This document shows positions 19,057 through 30,683 of a DNA stretch of 64,000 nucleotides, one piece after another. This DNA comes from Mycobacterium gordonae (GTDB lineage: Bacteria > Actinomycetota > Actinomycetes > Mycobacteriales > Mycobacteriaceae): contig NZ_CP070973.1 in assembly GCF_017086405.1 (NCBI RefSeq), positions 3,070,739 through 3,134,738 on the forward strand. The letters are read 5' to 3'. Below the pieces are notes generated by a model. The model worked only from the letters and a program-made list of their open reading frames with translations, was not told where the DNA came from and searched no databases. Numbering within the stretch: the first letter of the stretch is position 1; the number at the start of each line of letters is the position of its first letter. The position numbers were made by a program, and so were the translations under genes.

Positions 19057-19348
19057 GTAATCACCGTACAGGGAGGAGCTCAGGTCAGGTGGGGGAACGA
19101 GAGATATCGAAGTTTCCGCGATTTCGCGGTCGGAGCAGCGGCCAAGAGTTCGCCGACCACCAAAAATGCCTGCTCAATGCCATGAATTCGGACGCAATGC
19201 CAGTCCGTTGTGACCCGAAACACACTGGAATCGAGGGCCGTCGGAGGTAGCTCCGTCGGCGGAAAGTTGGACGCACGTGCTTATCTGACGGTCATCCAGG
19301 TTGACGCTTTCGGCACGCCGCCCGAACAAGTCATGCGACACTCTCCCG
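19057..19348. promoter_or_regulatory. divergent mmpL12/methyltransferase promoter region with Crp-like site
   Basis: 292 bp between divergent genes. At 19209-19224 the 16-mer TGTGACCCGAAACACA matches the mycobacterial Crp (Rv3676) consensus TGTGA-N6-TCACA at all but one half-site position. Similar palindromes lie upstream of two or three PKS genes in this window. No confident core promoter was picked out. Confidence 0.4.
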
Positions 19349-20134
19349 GTGGCTCTCAGATACCGCCTGCAATCCAACCCCATCGTCGCGAAGCTCACCA
19401 CCAAGTACTTCCTGCCGCTTGGCACCCGCCAGGTAGGCAATGACGTGGTCTTCTTCAACTTCGGCTACGAAGAGGACCCGCCACTGGGTCTGCCGTTGTC
19501 AGCTGCCGACGAACAGAACCGGTACGGCATCCAGCTCTACCACCAGACGGCGAGCCAGATCGATCTCACCGGCAAGAAGGTGCTGGAAGTCAGTTGTGGC
19601 GCGGGCGGCGGAGCGTCCTACATCGTGCGCACTCTCGGGCCGGCGTCGTACACCGGATTGGACCTGAACCCGGCCAGCATCGAGTTGTGTCAGAAACGGC
19701 ACCAGTTGCCCGGGCTGGACTTTGTCCAGGGCGACGCGATGAACCTGCCGTTCCCCGACGCATCGTTCGACGTGGTGCTCAACGTCGAGGCCTCGCACCA
19801 GTATCCCGATTTCCCCAAGTTCCTCGACGAGGTGGTACGGGTGCTTCGTCCGGGCGGCGACTTCCTGTACACCGATTCGCGCCGCATTCCGCATATCGCC
19901 GGATGGGAAGCCGTCTTGGCTGCGGCCCCACTGCGCAAGGTTGCCGAGCGCGACATCGAAGCGGAGGCCAAGCGCGGGCTGGCCGCGATTACCCGCCGCA
20001 CCCAGGAGCAGGTCGGCAACCGGGCCCCGGCCATCGTGGGCGCAGTGACCCGCTACGCCGCCAACCTGATGGATCGCGACCTGCGCAAGGACGGCGGATT
20101 CACCTACCGGATCTACCGCTTCGTGAAGGACTGA
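19349..20134 (+). CDS. SAM-dependent methyltransferase (Rv1523-like)
   Basis: A 261-residue methyltransferase of the group that O-methylates phthiotriol, rhamnose or fucose in mycobacterial glycolipids. Motif I is VLEVSCGAGGGASYI with the acid in YTGLDLNPAS; FPDASFDVVLNVEASHQYPDF and VLRPGGDFLYTDSR follow. GTG 19349 gives an N-terminus (VALRYRLQSNPIVAKL) like those of homologs; TTG 19301 is an in-frame alternative with 16 extra residues. Thirty-six bases separate it from the GT1 gene at 20171, so the two are probably one operon with wbbL2. The likely substrate is a hydroxyl on a deoxysugar or on the acyl chain. Confidence 0.85.
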   Translation: MALRYRLQSNPIVAKLTTKYFLPLGTRQVGNDVVFFNFGYEEDPPLGLPLSAADEQNRYGIQLYHQTASQIDLTGKKVLEVSCGAGGGASYIVRTLGPASYTGLDLNPASIELCQKRHQLPGLDFVQGDAMNLPFPDASFDVVLNVEASHQYPDFPKFLDEVVRVLRPGGDFLYTDSRRIPHIAGWEAVLAAAPLRKVAERDIEAEAKRGLAAITRRTQEQVGNRAPAIVGAVTRYAANLMDRDLRKDGGFTYRIYRFVKD

Positions 20135-20170
20135 CGGTCAGGCAGGGATGCTTCGAGGGACGCATCGACG

Positions 20171-21418
20171 ATGAAGGCCGTCGTGGCCAGCTACGGCACC
20201 CGCGGTGATATCGAGCCGTGCGCCGCGGTGGGGCTCGAACTGCAGCGCCGGGGCCATGAGGTGCTGCTTGCGGTCCCGCCGAACCTGATCGACTTCGTCG
20301 AGTCAGCCGGACTTGCGGCGGTCGCCTACGGGCGCCGTGACTCACAACAGGAGTTGGACGAGCAGTTCCTGCACAACGGATGGCGGTTCCAGAACCCGGT
20401 CAAGCTGGCGCGCGAAGCCATGGCGCCCGTCACCCGGGGCTGGGCGGAGCTGGGCACCACGCTGGCCCCGGTTGCCGCGGACGCTGACATTCTGCTGACC
20501 GGCCAGATTTATCAAGAGGTCGTCGCCAATGTCGCTGAGCGCTACCACATTCCGCTGGCGGCGTTGCATTTCTTCCCGATGCGGCCCAACGGGCAGGTCG
20601 CTTTTCCGGCGCGCTTTCCGGCCCCGGTGGTGCGTGCCACCATGAAGACACTCGACCAGCTCTACTGGCGCATGACCAAGGGGGTCGAGAACGCGCAGCG
20701 TCGCGACCTCGGCTTGCCGGCGGCGTCGAGCCCGGCGCCACACCGGATGGCCGAGCGGGGCTCGCTGGAGATCCAGGCTTACGACGAACTCTGCTTCCCC
20801 GGGCTGGCGGCGGAATGGGACGACCGGCGCCCGTTCGTCGGCGCTCTAACCCTGGAGCGGGCCACCGAGGTGGACGACGAAGTCGCGTCGTGGATCGCGG
20901 CCGGCACGCCGCCCATCTACTTCGGATTCGGCAGCATGCCGGTCGGCTCGCTCGCCGATCGCCTGGCCATGATCGGCGCGGCCTGCGCGCGGCTGGGGGA
21001 GCGCGCGTTGATCTGCTCGGGGCCACGCGACCAGGCCGCGGGAGTGCGGGTGCCGGACTACGTGAAGGTCGTGAGTGCGGTCAGCCACGCCGCGGTTTTT
21101 CCCACCTGCCGCGCCGTCGTCCATCACGGCGGCGCCGGTACGACGGCCGCAGGGTTGCGCGCCGGAGTTCCGACCCTGGTGCTGTGGGTGACCTCTGATC
21201 AACCGATCTGGTCGGCACAGATCAAGCAGCTGAAAGTTGGCTGGGGCCGCCGTTTCTCGAGCAGCACCGCGGAGTCGCTGGCGGCAGACCTGCGCACTGT
21301 TCTCGCACCCGATGTCGTCGACCGGGCCCGCGACCTCGCGACCCGGATGACCAAGCCCGCCGCCAGTGTCGTCGCCGTCGCGGACCTGCTGGAAGATGCC
21401 TTCCGGCGCAATCGTTAG
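20171..21418 (+). CDS. GT1 family glycosyltransferase (Rv1524-like)
   Basis: A 415-residue GT-B fold glycosyltransferase of the GtfA/Rtf type that transfers deoxysugars onto mycobacterial glycolipids. The N-terminal half has the start motif VVASYGTRGDIEPCAAVGLEL, including the GTRGD acceptor/donor loop. The C-terminal donor-binding signature is [27 protein letters not shown], the GT1 PSPG-like box. It is cytoplasmic, with no membrane helices. A close paralog on the other strand lies at 22235-23485, on the far side of wbbL2, so the pair forms a natural inverted repeat. The donor is probably an NDP- or GDP-deoxyhexose. Confidence 0.92.
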   Translation: MKAVVASYGTRGDIEPCAAVGLELQRRGHEVLLAVPPNLIDFVESAGLAAVAYGRRDSQQELDEQFLHNGWRFQNPVKLAREAMAPVTRGWAELGTTLAPVAADADILLTGQIYQEVVANVAERYHIPLAALHFFPMRPNGQVAFPARFPAPVVRATMKTLDQLYWRMTKGVENAQRRDLGLPAASSPAPHRMAERGSLEIQAYDELCFPGLAAEWDDRRPFVGALTLERATEVDDEVASWIAAGTPPIYFGFGSMPVGSLADRLAMIGAACARLGERALICSGPRDQAAGVRVPDYVKVVSAVSHAAVFPTCRAVVHHGGAGTTAAGLRAGVPTLVLWVTSDQPIWSAQIKQLKVGWGRRFSSSTAESLAADLRTVLAPDVVDRARDLATRMTKPAASVVAVADLLEDAFRRNR

Positions 21419-21467
21419 GCTCTCCGAACGGGCCTCGGGGGAGGGGCTCTCGGTGTAGGCTTCGCCT

Positions 21468-22238
21468 GTGTCCCTACTGATTACGGTGCCGGTATTCGGT
21501 CAGCACGAGTACACGCATGCACTCGTAGCCGACTTGGAGCGGGAGGGCGCCGACTACCTGATCGTCGACAACCGCGGTGACTATCCCAAGATCGGCAATG
21601 AACGGGTCAACACCCCCGGAGAGAACCTGGGCTGGGCCGGCGGCAGCGAACTGGGTTTCCGAATTGCGTTCTGCGAGGGCTACTCCCACGCGATGACGCT
21701 GAACAACGACACCCGCATCTCCAAGGGATTCGTCGACGCGCTGCTCGACCCGCGGCTGCCCGCCGACGTGGGAATCGTGGGACCGATGTTCGATCTGGGA
21801 TTTCCCTACTCGGTCGCCGATGAGAAGCCCGACGCCGAAAATTACACTCCCCGACCGCTGTATCGCGTGGTGCCGGCGGTCGAGGGCACTGCCCTGGTGA
21901 TGTCTCGGCAGTGCTGGGACGCCGTCGGTGGAATGGATTTGACCACGTTCGGCCGGTACGGGTGGGGGCTCGACCTGGACTTGGCGCTGCGGGCCCGCAA
22001 GGCCGGGTTCGGTTTGTACACCACTGAAATGGCGTACATCAACCACTTCGGGCGTAAGACGGCCAACACTCATTTCGGCGGCCGGCGCTACCAGTACGGT
22101 GCGAGTGCTTCGATGATCCGCGGGTTGAGCCGTACCCATGGGTGGCCCGCCGCGATGGGCATCCTGCGCGAGATGGGTGCCGCGCACCGGCGCAAGTGGT
22201 ACAAGTCTTTTCCGCTGAACTGCACCACCAGTTGCTAG
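21468..22238 (+). CDS. wbbL2: rhamnosyltransferase-like GT2 (WbbL2)
   Basis: A 256-residue GT2 enzyme of the WbbL (dTDP-rhamnosyltransferase) subfamily. Hallmarks are [16 protein letters not shown] and the LNNDT motif in the DxD position; [38 protein letters not shown] is the conserved acceptor half, split here by normal sequence. The start GTG 21468 follows GAGGGG at 21441-21446 at a long distance, so the ribosome site is weak. It matches Rv1525. Its TAG stop (22236-22238) overlaps the stop of the convergent GT1 gene in the palindrome CTAG. Confidence 0.88.
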   Translation: MSLLITVPVFGQHEYTHALVADLEREGADYLIVDNRGDYPKIGNERVNTPGENLGWAGGSELGFRIAFCEGYSHAMTLNNDTRISKGFVDALLDPRLPADVGIVGPMFDLGFPYSVADEKPDAENYTPRPLYRVVPAVEGTALVMSRQCWDAVGGMDLTTFGRYGWGLDLDLALRARKAGFGLYTTEMAYINHFGRKTANTHFGGRRYQYGASASMIRGLSRTHGWPAAMGILREMGAAHRRKWYKSFPLNCTTSC

Positions 22239-23485
22239 GCGCTGACGCGCACCGCCTTTTCCAGCAGATCGGCGGCTGTGGCCACGGCGTCGGCCGGATT
22301 GCTCATCTGCGTTGACATCTCGCGGGCGCGGGCGGCATAGTCCGGCGCCAGAATCGTCCGGACCCCACGCAGCAGCGACTTGCGGGTGACGTGCGCGAAT
22401 CGTTTCGCCGCACCGACCTTCACGCGTTGCACCGCGGCCGCCCAGATCGGTTGATCGGCGACGTCCCACAGGATCAGTGTGGGCATCCCGGCGCGCAGGC
22501 CCGCGGCGGTGGTGCCGGCTCCGCCGTGATGGACGACGGCCCGGCACTGCGGCAGCACCGCCGAGTAGTCCACCAGGCCAACAAGTTTCACATGCTCCGA
22601 TGAAGCGGCGGGAGCGGGGCCGTTACTGGGGGAGTAGATCAGGGCGCGTTCGCCCAACTCGGCGCACACATCGGAGATCATCTCGATGGTCTCGGCCGGT
22701 GATTGCACCGGCGTGCTGCCGAAACCGAAGTAGATCGGTGCGGTGCCTGCGGCGATCCATTGCTGGACTTCGGGATTGGGCTCGGTGTGCAGCCGCATCG
22801 ACAACGCCCCGACGAAGGGGCGCTGCACTTTCCACTCCTGCTCGATCCCGGGAAACAGCGCCGGGTCGTAGGCCTGGATCTCGGGTGCGGCGCGACTGAC
22901 GATCCGCTGCAGGGCCGGGGTCGAGGTGGGGGGCAGGCCCAACACGCGGCGCTGAATGCGGTCGGCGTCACTGGTCGTATACGAATAGAGCCGCCAGGAG
23001 GCCCTGGCGACGGTGCGAACCACGGTGCTGGGCAGCGGTACCGACGGGATGCCGACCTGCCCGTTGACGTGCATCGGGAAGTGATGCAACGCCGCCATCG
23101 GGATGTCATGGAACTCAGCGACATTGGCGACCACGCCGTGATAAGTCTGGCCCGTCATCAGCAGGTCGGCGCCTTCGGCCAGCTCTTTGAGCGTCGCGCC
23201 CATCTCAGCCCAGCCCTCGACGAACAGTTCCTTGCCCGCCTGCGCCAGGTTGAGCGGATTCTGCGCCTTGGTGAGATTTCGCACGAATGCCGCGACCTGG
23301 TTGATCTGGATCCCGGAGTCGGGCCCGTAGGCCACGCCGCTCAGGCCCGCAGCTTCGACGAACCCGATCAGGTTGGGCGGCACCGCCATTCGGACCTCGT
23401 GGCCACGCCGTTGCAGCTCCATACCGACGGCGGCGCAGGGCTCGACGTCCCCGCGGGTTCCGTGGACTGCCAGTACGAATTTCAC
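22235..23485 (-). CDS. GT1 family glycosyltransferase (Rv1526c-like)
   Basis: A 416-residue GT-B enzyme closely related to the product of 20171-21418: it opens [20 protein letters not shown] and has the donor-site box [23 protein letters not shown] 23485 overlaps the TGA of the PKS gene upstream (GTGA at 23485-23482), so it is translated in coupling with that PKS. This ties the glycosyltransferase to the acyl chain or acyltrehalose made by PKS 1. It corresponds to Rv1526c. No terminator can lie before wbbL2, because the two genes overlap at their stops. Confidence 0.92.
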   Translation of the reverse strand: MKFVLAVHGTRGDVEPCAAVGMELQRRGHEVRMAVPPNLIGFVEAAGLSGVAYGPDSGIQINQVAAFVRNLTKAQNPLNLAQAGKELFVEGWAEMGATLKELAEGADLLMTGQTYHGVVANVAEFHDIPMAALHHFPMHVNGQVGIPSVPLPSTVVRTVARASWRLYSYTTSDADRIQRRVLGLPPTSTPALQRIVSRAAPEIQAYDPALFPGIEQEWKVQRPFVGALSMRLHTEPNPEVQQWIAAGTAPIYFGFGSTPVQSPAETIEMISDVCAELGERALIYSPSNGPAPAASSEHVKLVGLVDYSAVLPQCRAVVHHGGAGTTAAGLRAGMPTLILWDVADQPIWAAAVQRVKVGAAKRFAHVTRKSLLRGVRTILAPDYAARAREMSTQMSNPADAVATAADLLEKAVRVSA

Positions 23486-26400
23486 GCCGACGCGACCGCT
23501 TCGCCCGCCAGCTCTTCGTACAGCAGGTCGGCCAGGCTTCGCACCGTGGTGTTGATGTTGGTGGCGGTGATGCGGATGCCCGTCTCGGACTCGATGCGGG
23601 TACGCAGCTCCTGGCTGCTCAGCGAATCAAGGCCGTACTCGGTCAGCATCTTGTCGACATCGATGGTCCGGCGCAGGATCAGCCCGATCTGCTCGGAAAC
23701 CATGCGCCGCAACCGCGCCGGCCACTCCTCCTGCGGCAGCTTGTCCAGTTCGCTGAGGAACTTGCTGTTTCCGCCGTGCTTCACGGTGGCCTTGAACGCC
23801 TCCGCGAAGGGACTGTGCTGGGCGAACGCGTTCAGCCACGGCGATCCGATGATGGGGGCGTAGCCGGTGTAGGCACGGTTGTGCCGCAGCAACGCCTCGA
23901 ACGCATAGGCGCCCTCCTCGGGTGCGATGGCGTCACCGGCCGCCTCGGCGAACGAGGTGGCGCGGCCGATCTCGCCCCACGGTCCCCAGGCGATCGAGGT
24001 GGCCGGCAGGCCCTGCGCGCGGCGCCAGTGGGTGAAGGCGTCCAGCCAACTGTTGGCCGCCGCATACGCACCCTGCCCGGGCGAACCCACTAAGGCGGCC
24101 GCCGAGGAGAACGAGCAGAACCAGTCCAGCGGCTGTTGCGCTTCGATCTCTTGCAGGGCCTCGTGCAGATTCCACGCGCCGTGCACCTTGGGCGCCCAGT
24201 CGCGGCGGATGAGCTCCTCGGTGATGTTGGGCAACGTGGCGTCTTCGACCACGGCGGCCGCATGCAGCACCCCGCGCAGCGGCAGACCCGTCGCGGTGGC
24301 GGTGGCCACCAGCCTCTCCGCGGTGCCGGCCTCGGCGATGTCGCCGCACTCCACCACCACGTCGGACCCGATCGAGCGGACCAATTCGATTGTCTCCAAG
24401 GCCTTCTGGTTCGGTTGGGAGCGCGAGGTGAGCACGATGCGACCAGCGCCTGCGCTGGCCATCTTCTCGGCCAGGAAGAGGCCGAGACCGCCGAGGCCGC
24501 CGGTGATGATGTAGGAACCGTCGCCGCGGAAGACCGGCGCCTGCTCGGGCGGCATCACCACGCTGCTGCGCCCGACGTGCGGGACATCGAGCACCAACTT
24601 TCCGCTGTGCTCGGCCGCACCCATCACCCGGATCGCGGTGGCCGCGTCGGCCATCGGATAGTGGGTGACCTCGGGCGTCGGCAGCGTGCCGTCGGCGATC
24701 TGCCGATAGACGTTGCTCAACAGCTGCTGGACCTGCGCCGGGTGGCTTTCGGCCATCAGGGCCAGGTCGACACCGTAGAACGCCAGGTTCTGCCGGAACG
24801 GGAACAATTCCAGCCGGGTGTTGGAGTAGATGTCACGCTTGCCGATCTCGATGAAACGTCCGCCGAGCGCCAGCAGCTTGATCCCGGCCTGCTGAGCGGC
24901 GCCGGTCAGCGAGTTCAGCACGATGTCCACCCCGTATCCGTCGGTGTCGCGGCGGATCTGCTCGGCGAAGTCGGTGCTGCGAGAGTCGTAGACATGCTCG
25001 ATTCCCATGGCGTGCAGCTTCTCCCGGCGCTCGGGGCTACCGGCCGTGGCGAAGATCTGGGCCCCGGCCCCGCGCGCGATGGCGATGGCGGCCTGACCCA
25101 CACCACCCGTCGCCGAATGGATCAGCACCTTGTCGCCGGACCGGATCCGGGCCAGATCCGCCAATCCGTACCAGGCGGTGGCGTAGGCGGTGGTCGCCGC
25201 GGCAGCCTGGGCGTCGGTGAGACCGTTCGGAACCTTGGCGGCCAGGCGGGCGTCGCAGGTGACGAAGGTGGCCCAGCAACCGTTGGTGGACAGGCCGGCC
25301 ACGTGGTCGCCGACCTGGTGGTCGGTCACGTCGGATCCGACGGCGGTCACCACGCCGCCGAAATCGAGGCCCAAGTCGGGTAGCTGCCCGTCGAAGGTCT
25401 GGTAGCGGCCGAAGGTGGCCAGCACGTCGGCGAAGTTGACGCTGGACGCGTTGACCGCGACCTCGATCTCGCCCGGGCCGGGCGCAACCCGGTCGAACGC
25501 GGCGAACTCCAGGGTCTCCAGGTCGCCGGGAGTGCGGATCTGCAGGCGCATACCGGCATCGGCATGGTCGACGACGGTGGACCGGCGCTCCTCGGGCTGC
25601 AGGGGAGTGGGCAGCATCCGGGCGGTGTACCACTGGTCGTTGCGCCACGCGGTCTCGTCCTCGGGCGTGGCCAGCAACAATTGGCGCGCCACCTGGTCGG
25701 CGCCGTGGTCACCCAGGTCGTTTGGCAGATCGATGTAGCTGACCTGCAACTGCGGGTTCTCCGAGCTGATCACCCGCAGCAGGCCACGTAGGCCGCCCTG
25801 CTCGAGGTTGGGCTGGTCCTCGGGCAACACGGTCTGCGCGTTGCGCGTCAACGCGTACAGCCGTGGCGGCGAGCCCAGCAGCTCCGGCAATTCACGGGCG
25901 ATGCGCACGACATGTTCGACATACTGACCGCCACGATCGCCGGCTTCGTTGACTGGGTTCTGCTGCGGCGCGGTGAGCAATACCACCCCGTGGAACGCGC
26001 CCTCCTCCAGCTGGGTGCGCAGCTGCGCGGCATGCGCGGCGTGATCGCCGGCGAACGGCCAGAACAGCGTGGTGGCCTGGGCGTCGTGCACCTTCAGCGC
26101 GTCCGTCAGGGCCGTGGCCGCCAGGTCGGCGGCGTCCGAGGTGGTGACCAGCAGCCAGTTGCCGGGTTCGGTGACGGTGGTGTCGGGCAGCTCGCGCGGT
26201 TGCCATTCGACGGTCAGCAACCGCTCACCCAGGACGCGGTCGCGTTCGCTATCCGGTGAGGCGCCCGTGCCCAGTTGCAGCCCGCGGACCGTCATAAGAA
26301 CAGTGCCGTTCTCGTCGACGATATCCAGGTCCGCCTCCACGCCGCCGGCGCCACAGGCGGTTACCGTCGCGTAGCAGTAGCGTGCGTGCCGTGCCGAACC

Positions 26401-29400
26401 GAAGGCGCGCAGCCGACGGATGCTCAGTGGCAGCAGCAGGCCGCCGTTGAGCGCGCTGCCCACGCTGGGATGGGCGGCGACAGCCTGGAAGCAGGCATCC
26501 AGCAGGGCCGGGTGGACCAGGCCGTAGGTGCCCTGCTGCGGGCGCAACGGGCCCGGCAGCGAGACCTCCGCCAGCACGGTGTTGCCGGCGTTCTCGGCGA
26601 TGTGCGCGCCGCCGAGACCAGCGAAGGCCGGTCCCAGCCGGTGCCCACGCTTGTCCATCCACTTGCGGATGTCGTCGCCGTCCACCGGGCGCGGGTGGTT
26701 CGCCAGCAGCTCGCTCAGGTCGAGCGCGGGCGGCTGGTCGGCCGGGTCTGCCGCATGCAGGACCGCGGTGGCCTGCCGTTCGTAGCGTCCTTCACGGTTG
26801 CTTTCCACGGTGAAGTCGACGACGTCGGGTCCCTGGAAGGTCGCGGTGATGCCGACCGGTGTCTGCTTGTCCAGCGGCAGCGACTGTTCGAAGCGCAGGT
26901 CGCGGACCTCGGCAGCATCGCCCAGGACGGAGCGCGCCGCCACCAGCGCCATCTCGCAGTAGGCGGCGCCGGGCAGCACGTCGGCGTTGCGGATCTGGTG
27001 ATCCGACAGCCAGGGCAGCGCCTCGGTGCCGACCTCGCCCTGCCAGACGTGGCGTTCAGGCTCCTCCGGCAACCGCACATGTACGCCCATCAGGGGATGC
27101 GCGGGCACCAGCGCGCTGCGGCGCGCCACCGAATCCAGACCGCTGGTGGCCAGCAACAGCTGCCGCTGACTCCAGGTGGGCAGCGGGGCATCCAGCAGCC
27201 GTCCGTCCGGATAGAGCAGAGCCCAGTCGAGGGCGGCGCCCGCGGCATACAAATCGCCCAGCAGCCCGCGTAGGCCGTGCGGCAGTGGCTGCTCGCGGCG
27301 CATGCTCGCCAGGGCGGCGGCCGACTTGTCCAGGCTGCGCGCGGTCTGGTCGACTGCGTTCGTCAGCAACGGGTGTGGGGACAGCTCGGTGAACACCCGG
27401 AAGTCGTCCTCGAGCGCGGCTTGCACCGCCGCGGCGAAGCGCACGGTGTGGCGCAGGTTGTCCGCCCAGTAGCCGGCGTCGCAGTACGGCTCCTCGCGCG
27501 GGTCGAAGGAGGTCGCCGAGTAGTAGGGCACCTCCGGCTCCAGCGGCTCGATGTCTGCCAGCACCTCGTAGAGTTCGTCGAGGATCGGGTCGACCTGGGG
27601 GGAGTGCGAGGCCACGTCGACGGCCACTTCGCGGGCCATCACGCCGCGCTCTTCCCAGGCGGCGACCAGGTCACGCACGGACTGGGTGTCGCCTCCGATC
27701 ACCGTGGATTGCGGAGAGGCGACCACCGCCACCACGACGTCACTGACGCCGCGCGCCACCAGCTGGGTGATCACTTCCTCAGCGGGCAGTTCCACCGATG
27801 CCATGGCGCCGGAGCCCGAAATGCGGGTCATCAGCTTGGAGCGCCGGCAGATCACCTTGACGCCGTCCTCCAGCGACAGGGCGCCCGCGACGACGGAGGC
27901 CGCGGACTCACCCAGGGAGTGGCCGATGACCGCACCGGGATTGGCGCCGTAGGACTTCATCGCCGCGGCGAGCGCCACCTGCATGGCGAACAACGTGGGT
28001 TGGACGCGGTCGATGCCGGTCACCTTCTCCGGCGCGGTCATCGCCTCGGTGACCGAGAACCCCGACTCCGCGGCGATCAGCGGCTCAATCTCGGCGACCT
28101 TGGCCGCGAACACCGGCTCGGTGGCCAACAGGTCTCTGCCCATCTCGGCCCACTGCGACCCCTGCCCGGAGAACACCCAGATCGGGCCCTTGTCGTCCTG
28201 GCCGGTGGCCGGCGGGTAGGGCACCTCGCCCTTGGCGACCTCGCGCAACGCCTCGATCAGCTGTGTCCGGCTGTCGGCGATGACGGCGGTGCGCACCGAG
28301 CGTGGGGAACGTCGGCGAGCCAGCGTGTAGGCCAGGTCGGAGATCTCCAGGTCCTGCTGGGCCGCAACCCAGTCGGCGAGGCGGGTAGCCGTCTGGTGCA
28401 GGCCGTTCTCCGAGCTTGCCGAGATCGGGAAGATCAAAGCGCCCTGCAGGGGGGTGGCACCGTCCGGTTCGACGGTCTTGACGGGGGCGTGTGCCGGTGC
28501 TTGCTCGATGACGGCGTGCACATTGGTGCCCGAGAAGCCGTAGGACGACACCGCTGCCCGCCGCGGCGTTGCCTCATCGCCACCGGGCCACAGTGTATTG
28601 TCTTGTGGCACAAAAAGATTGGTCTCGATTTCGGCGAACTTCTCCGGCAGCTGGGTGAAATGCAGGTTCTGTGGGATCACCCCGTGCTGCACGGCCAGCA
28701 CGGCCTTCATCATGCCTAGCGCGCCGGCGGCCGACTGGGTGTGCCCGAAGTTGGTCTTCACCGACGCCAGGGCGCACGGCCGGGTGGTGCCGTAGACCTC
28801 CGCCAGGCTGGCGTACTCGATGGGGTCGCCGATCGGCGTGCCGGTGCCATGTGCCTCGACCATGCCGACGGTAGTGGGGTCGACGTCGCCGGCGGCCAGG
28901 GCCGCCCGGTAGGCGGCGACCTGCGCGGGCAGCGATGGCGTGACGATGTTGACGGTGCGGCCGTCCTGGTTGGCGGCTGTCCCGCGGATCACCGCCAGGA
29001 CCCGGTCGCCGTCGCGCTGCGCGTCGGCGAGGCGCTTGAGCATCAGCATGACGGCACCTTCGCCGGACACGAAGCCGTCGGCCTTGACGTCGAACGCGTG
29101 GCAGTGTCCGGTGGCCGACAGCATCCCGATGGCAGAACCTGACGCGGCCTTGCGGGGCTCGAGCGTCACCGAGGCGCCGCCGGCCAGCGCGATGTCGCTC
29201 TCGCCGTCGTGCAGGCTCTGGCAGGCGAGGTGGATGGCCGACAGCCCCGACGAGCACGCGGTGTCGACCGTCATGGCCGGACCGCTCAGGCCCATGGCAT
29301 AGGAGATGCGACCAGACCCCATTGCGAAGCTGTTGCCCATGTAGCCGTACGGGCCGCTCAGGGTGTCGGCATCGGCGTGCATGAACAGGTAGTCGTCGTG

Positions 29401-29796
29401 CATCAGACCCACGAACACACCGGTCTGGACTGCGGTCAGCGCCTCCTTGGTGAGGCCGGCGTGCTCCATGGCCTCCCAGGACGTCTGCAGCAACAAGCGG
29501 TGCTGAGGATCCATCTCGGTGGCTTCGCGCTCGGTGATGCCGAAGAACTCAGGGTCGAACTCGGCCACGTCGTCCAGGAAGGCGCCCCACTTGCACACCG
29601 TCCGGCCGGGCACACCCGGCTCCGGGTCGTAGAACTCCTCGACGTCCCAACGGTGCGAGGGAACCTCGGTGACGAAGTCGTCGCCGCGTAGCAACGCCTC
29701 CCACAACCGTTCCGGGGAGTCGATGCCTCCTGGCAGCCTGCACGCCATGCCGATGACGGCAACCGGAGTGACACCCGTCCTGTCCACGTCGTTCAC
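23482..29796 (-). CDS. pks5: Pks5/Mas-type fully reducing polyketide synthase (PKS 1)
   Basis: A 2,104-residue type I PKS that makes methyl-branched fatty acids. Domains in order: KS (about 10-435; Cys181 in DTACSSG, His316 in EAHGTGT, His352 in NFGHT); AT (about 540-860; Ser627 in GHSLGE, and VASH at 728-731, the methylmalonyl-type motif); DH (about 900-1200, His933); ER (GGVGQAA); KR (GGLGGLG, catalytic Tyr in GAYAAANSW); ACP at the C-terminus (YGLDSLSS). The DH motif reads [10 protein letters not shown]: Asn stands where HxxxGxxxxP has Gly. The upstream region shares a 24-bp element with PKS 2 and 3. It corresponds to the Rv1527c position and is coupled to the GT1 gene downstream. Confidence 0.95.
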   Translation of the reverse strand: MNDVDRTGVTPVAVIGMACRLPGGIDSPERLWEALLRGDDFVTEVPSHRWDVEEFYDPEPGVPGRTVCKWGAFLDDVAEFDPEFFGITEREATEMDPQHRLLLQTSWEAMEHAGLTKEALTAVQTGVFVGLMHDDYLFMHADADTLSGPYGYMGNSFAMGSGRISYAMGLSGPAMTVDTACSSGLSAIHLACQSLHDGESDIALAGGASVTLEPRKAASGSAIGMLSATGHCHAFDVKADGFVSGEGAVMLMLKRLADAQRDGDRVLAVIRGTAANQDGRTVNIVTPSLPAQVAAYRAALAAGDVDPTTVGMVEAHGTGTPIGDPIEYASLAEVYGTTRPCALASVKTNFGHTQSAAGALGMMKAVLAVQHGVIPQNLHFTQLPEKFAEIETNLFVPQDNTLWPGGDEATPRRAAVSSYGFSGTNVHAVIEQAPAHAPVKTVEPDGATPLQGALIFPISASSENGLHQTATRLADWVAAQQDLEISDLAYTLARRRSPRSVRTAVIADSRTQLIEALREVAKGEVPYPPATGQDDKGPIWVFSGQGSQWAEMGRDLLATEPVFAAKVAEIEPLIAAESGFSVTEAMTAPEKVTGIDRVQPTLFAMQVALAAAMKSYGANPGAVIGHSLGESAASVVAGALSLEDGVKVICRRSKLMTRISGSGAMASVELPAEEVITQLVARGVSDVVVAVVASPQSTVIGGDTQSVRDLVAAWEERGVMAREVAVDVASHSPQVDPILDELYEVLADIEPLEPEVPYYSATSFDPREEPYCDAGYWADNLRHTVRFAAAVQAALEDDFRVFTELSPHPLLTNAVDQTARSLDKSAAALASMRREQPLPHGLRGLLGDLYAAGAALDWALLYPDGRLLDAPLPTWSQRQLLLATSGLDSVARRSALVPAHPLMGVHVRLPEEPERHVWQGEVGTEALPWLSDHQIRNADVLPGAAYCEMALVAARSVLGDAAEVRDLRFEQSLPLDKQTPVGITATFQGPDVVDFTVESNREGRYERQATAVLHAADPADQPPALDLSELLANHPRPVDGDDIRKWMDKRGHRLGPAFAGLGGAHIAENAGNTVLAEVSLPGPLRPQQGTYGLVHPALLDACFQAVAAHPSVGSALNGGLLLPLSIRRLRAFGSARHARYCYATVTACGAGGVEADLDIVDENGTVLMTVRGLQLGTGASPDSERDRVLGERLLTVEWQPRELPDTTVTEPGNWLLVTTSDAADLAATALTDALKVHDAQATTLFWPFAGDHAAHAAQLRTQLEEGAFHGVVLLTAPQQNPVNEAGDRGGQYVEHVVRIARELPELLGSPPRLYALTRNAQTVLPEDQPNLEQGGLRGLLRVISSENPQLQVSYIDLPNDLGDHGADQVARQLLLATPEDETAWRNDQWYTARMLPTPLQPEERRSTVVDHADAGMRLQIRTPGDLETLEFAAFDRVAPGPGEIEVAVNASSVNFADVLATFGRYQTFDGQLPDLGLDFGGVVTAVGSDVTDHQVGDHVAGLSTNGCWATFVTCDARLAAKVPNGLTDAQAAAATTAYATAWYGLADLARIRSGDKVLIHSATGGVGQAAIAIARGAGAQIFATAGSPERREKLHAMGIEHVYDSRSTDFAEQIRRDTDGYGVDIVLNSLTGAAQQAGIKLLALGGRFIEIGKRDIYSNTRLELFPFRQNLAFYGVDLALMAESHPAQVQQLLSNVYRQIADGTLPTPEVTHYPMADAATAIRVMGAAEHSGKLVLDVPHVGRSSVVMPPEQAPVFRGDGSYIITGGLGGLGLFLAEKMASAGAGRIVLTSRSQPNQKALETIELVRSIGSDVVVECGDIAEAGTAERLVATATATGLPLRGVLHAAAVVEDATLPNITEELIRRDWAPKVHGAWNLHEALQEIEAQQPLDWFCSFSSAAALVGSPGQGAYAAANSWLDAFTHWRRAQGLPATSIAWGPWGEIGRATSFAEAAGDAIAPEEGAYAFEALLRHNRAYTGYAPIIGSPWLNAFAQHSPFAEAFKATVKHGGNSKFLSELDKLPQEEWPARLRRMVSEQIGLILRRTIDVDKMLTEYGLDSLSSQELRTRIESETGIRITATNINTTVRSLADLLYEELAGEAVASA

Positions 29797-29959
29797 CTCT
29801 CCATACCCCGCGTCCTACCGGGCCTCGGCCCGGCTTTTCCCGGCGATCAGCTCGAATCTCGATTCGCTTTGAGGGGTGCCGCTGCGCTGCGCGAGCGAGG
29901 CAACCCGGTCGATCAAGCCCTGCCCCCGCGCCGAAGCCATCCTCACATTCGTGAGGTGA

Positions 29960-30034
29960 TCAGCAGCGTATCCGGTTTGCTCGGTGGATGTGGAAAAATC
30001 GTGCAGACGTACAAGAATTGTGCGTATCTTCACC
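29960..30034 (-). promoter_or_regulatory. PKS 1 promoter/operator region
   Basis: Read on the minus strand, the 24-bp element shared with the PKS 2 and PKS 3 upstream regions lies at 30014-29991 (TTGTACGTCTGCACGATTTT, then TCCA). The -10-like TACGCT is at 29970-29965. Directly upstream, at 30019-30034, is TGTGCGTATCTTCACC, a weak Crp-like palindrome. No good -35 hexamer pairs with TACGCT. Confidence 0.45.
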
Positions 30035-30635
30035 TCCGCGGCGGATGGCTGCGGTGCCGGGCCACCGAGGCGGGAGCGTTCCCCGCGGCGGCTCGCTCCG
30101 CGCAGCGCGCCGCGGCAGGCAGTGTGGTGTAACAACGCCGGGTGTTCGGTAATAAGTGCTGGTGAGCGTGTTGTGAGGCGGACCCAGCGGCGGTAGCTCG
30201 GGTTGGCGCTCGGGCTTCATGTGGGACCTGCCCCCGGTGCTGAGACGGTGGTCGAGGCGGGCGTCGAGGCATGGGCGCGGCGGCGGTGAACCCGGCGACC
30301 GCACTTCTGTTCGTAAGGAGGAAGGCGGAAAAGGGAGGCGCGGGAAACGTAGCTACCGGTCGGTTGCACGGCCCTTGCGGCACCCGGCGGACCCGGCGCG
30401 GGGGTTGGCAATCTCGGGTGTCCGCTGCCGGCGAATTTCGTCGGATTTTGCCAAACCACCCACACGCGCTGCGGGGCCGACATACACTTCGGTTCTCAGT
30501 ACCGCAGCTCCGCCGCTGGCGCGGCGCGACAGCTCGACGTTGCTGGCGGTTCTCTAGAAGATCGCGGCAATTATATTTCTGTGCGTGCGATTCGCTTTTC
30601 TCGGGCTCAATGCAAGTTATGTATTGGCCCTTTTC
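30035..30635. other. noncoding stretch upstream of PKS 1
   Basis: About 600 bp with no supportable gene. Several frames stay open because the sequence is GC-rich, but none has a ribosome site with a recognisable product. The last 100 bp before the papA terminator are A+T-richer. I see no repeat of the neighbouring genes here. Confidence 0.5.
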
Positions 30636-30677
30636 GTGTTACGGGCCCCGCCATTCGCATGGCGGGGCCCGTAACAC
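30636..30677. terminator. strong hairpin terminator of the PKS 2-papA operon
   Basis: A perfect 19-bp stem: GTGTTACGGGCCCCGCCAT at 30636-30654 pairs with its complement at 30659-30677 around a TCGC tetraloop. It starts seven bases after the papA stop (30684). There is no T-tract on the minus strand, so it would act as a GC-rich mycobacterial-type terminator or as an RNA 3'-end stabiliser. Confidence 0.75.
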
Positions 30678-30683
30678 TGAACA

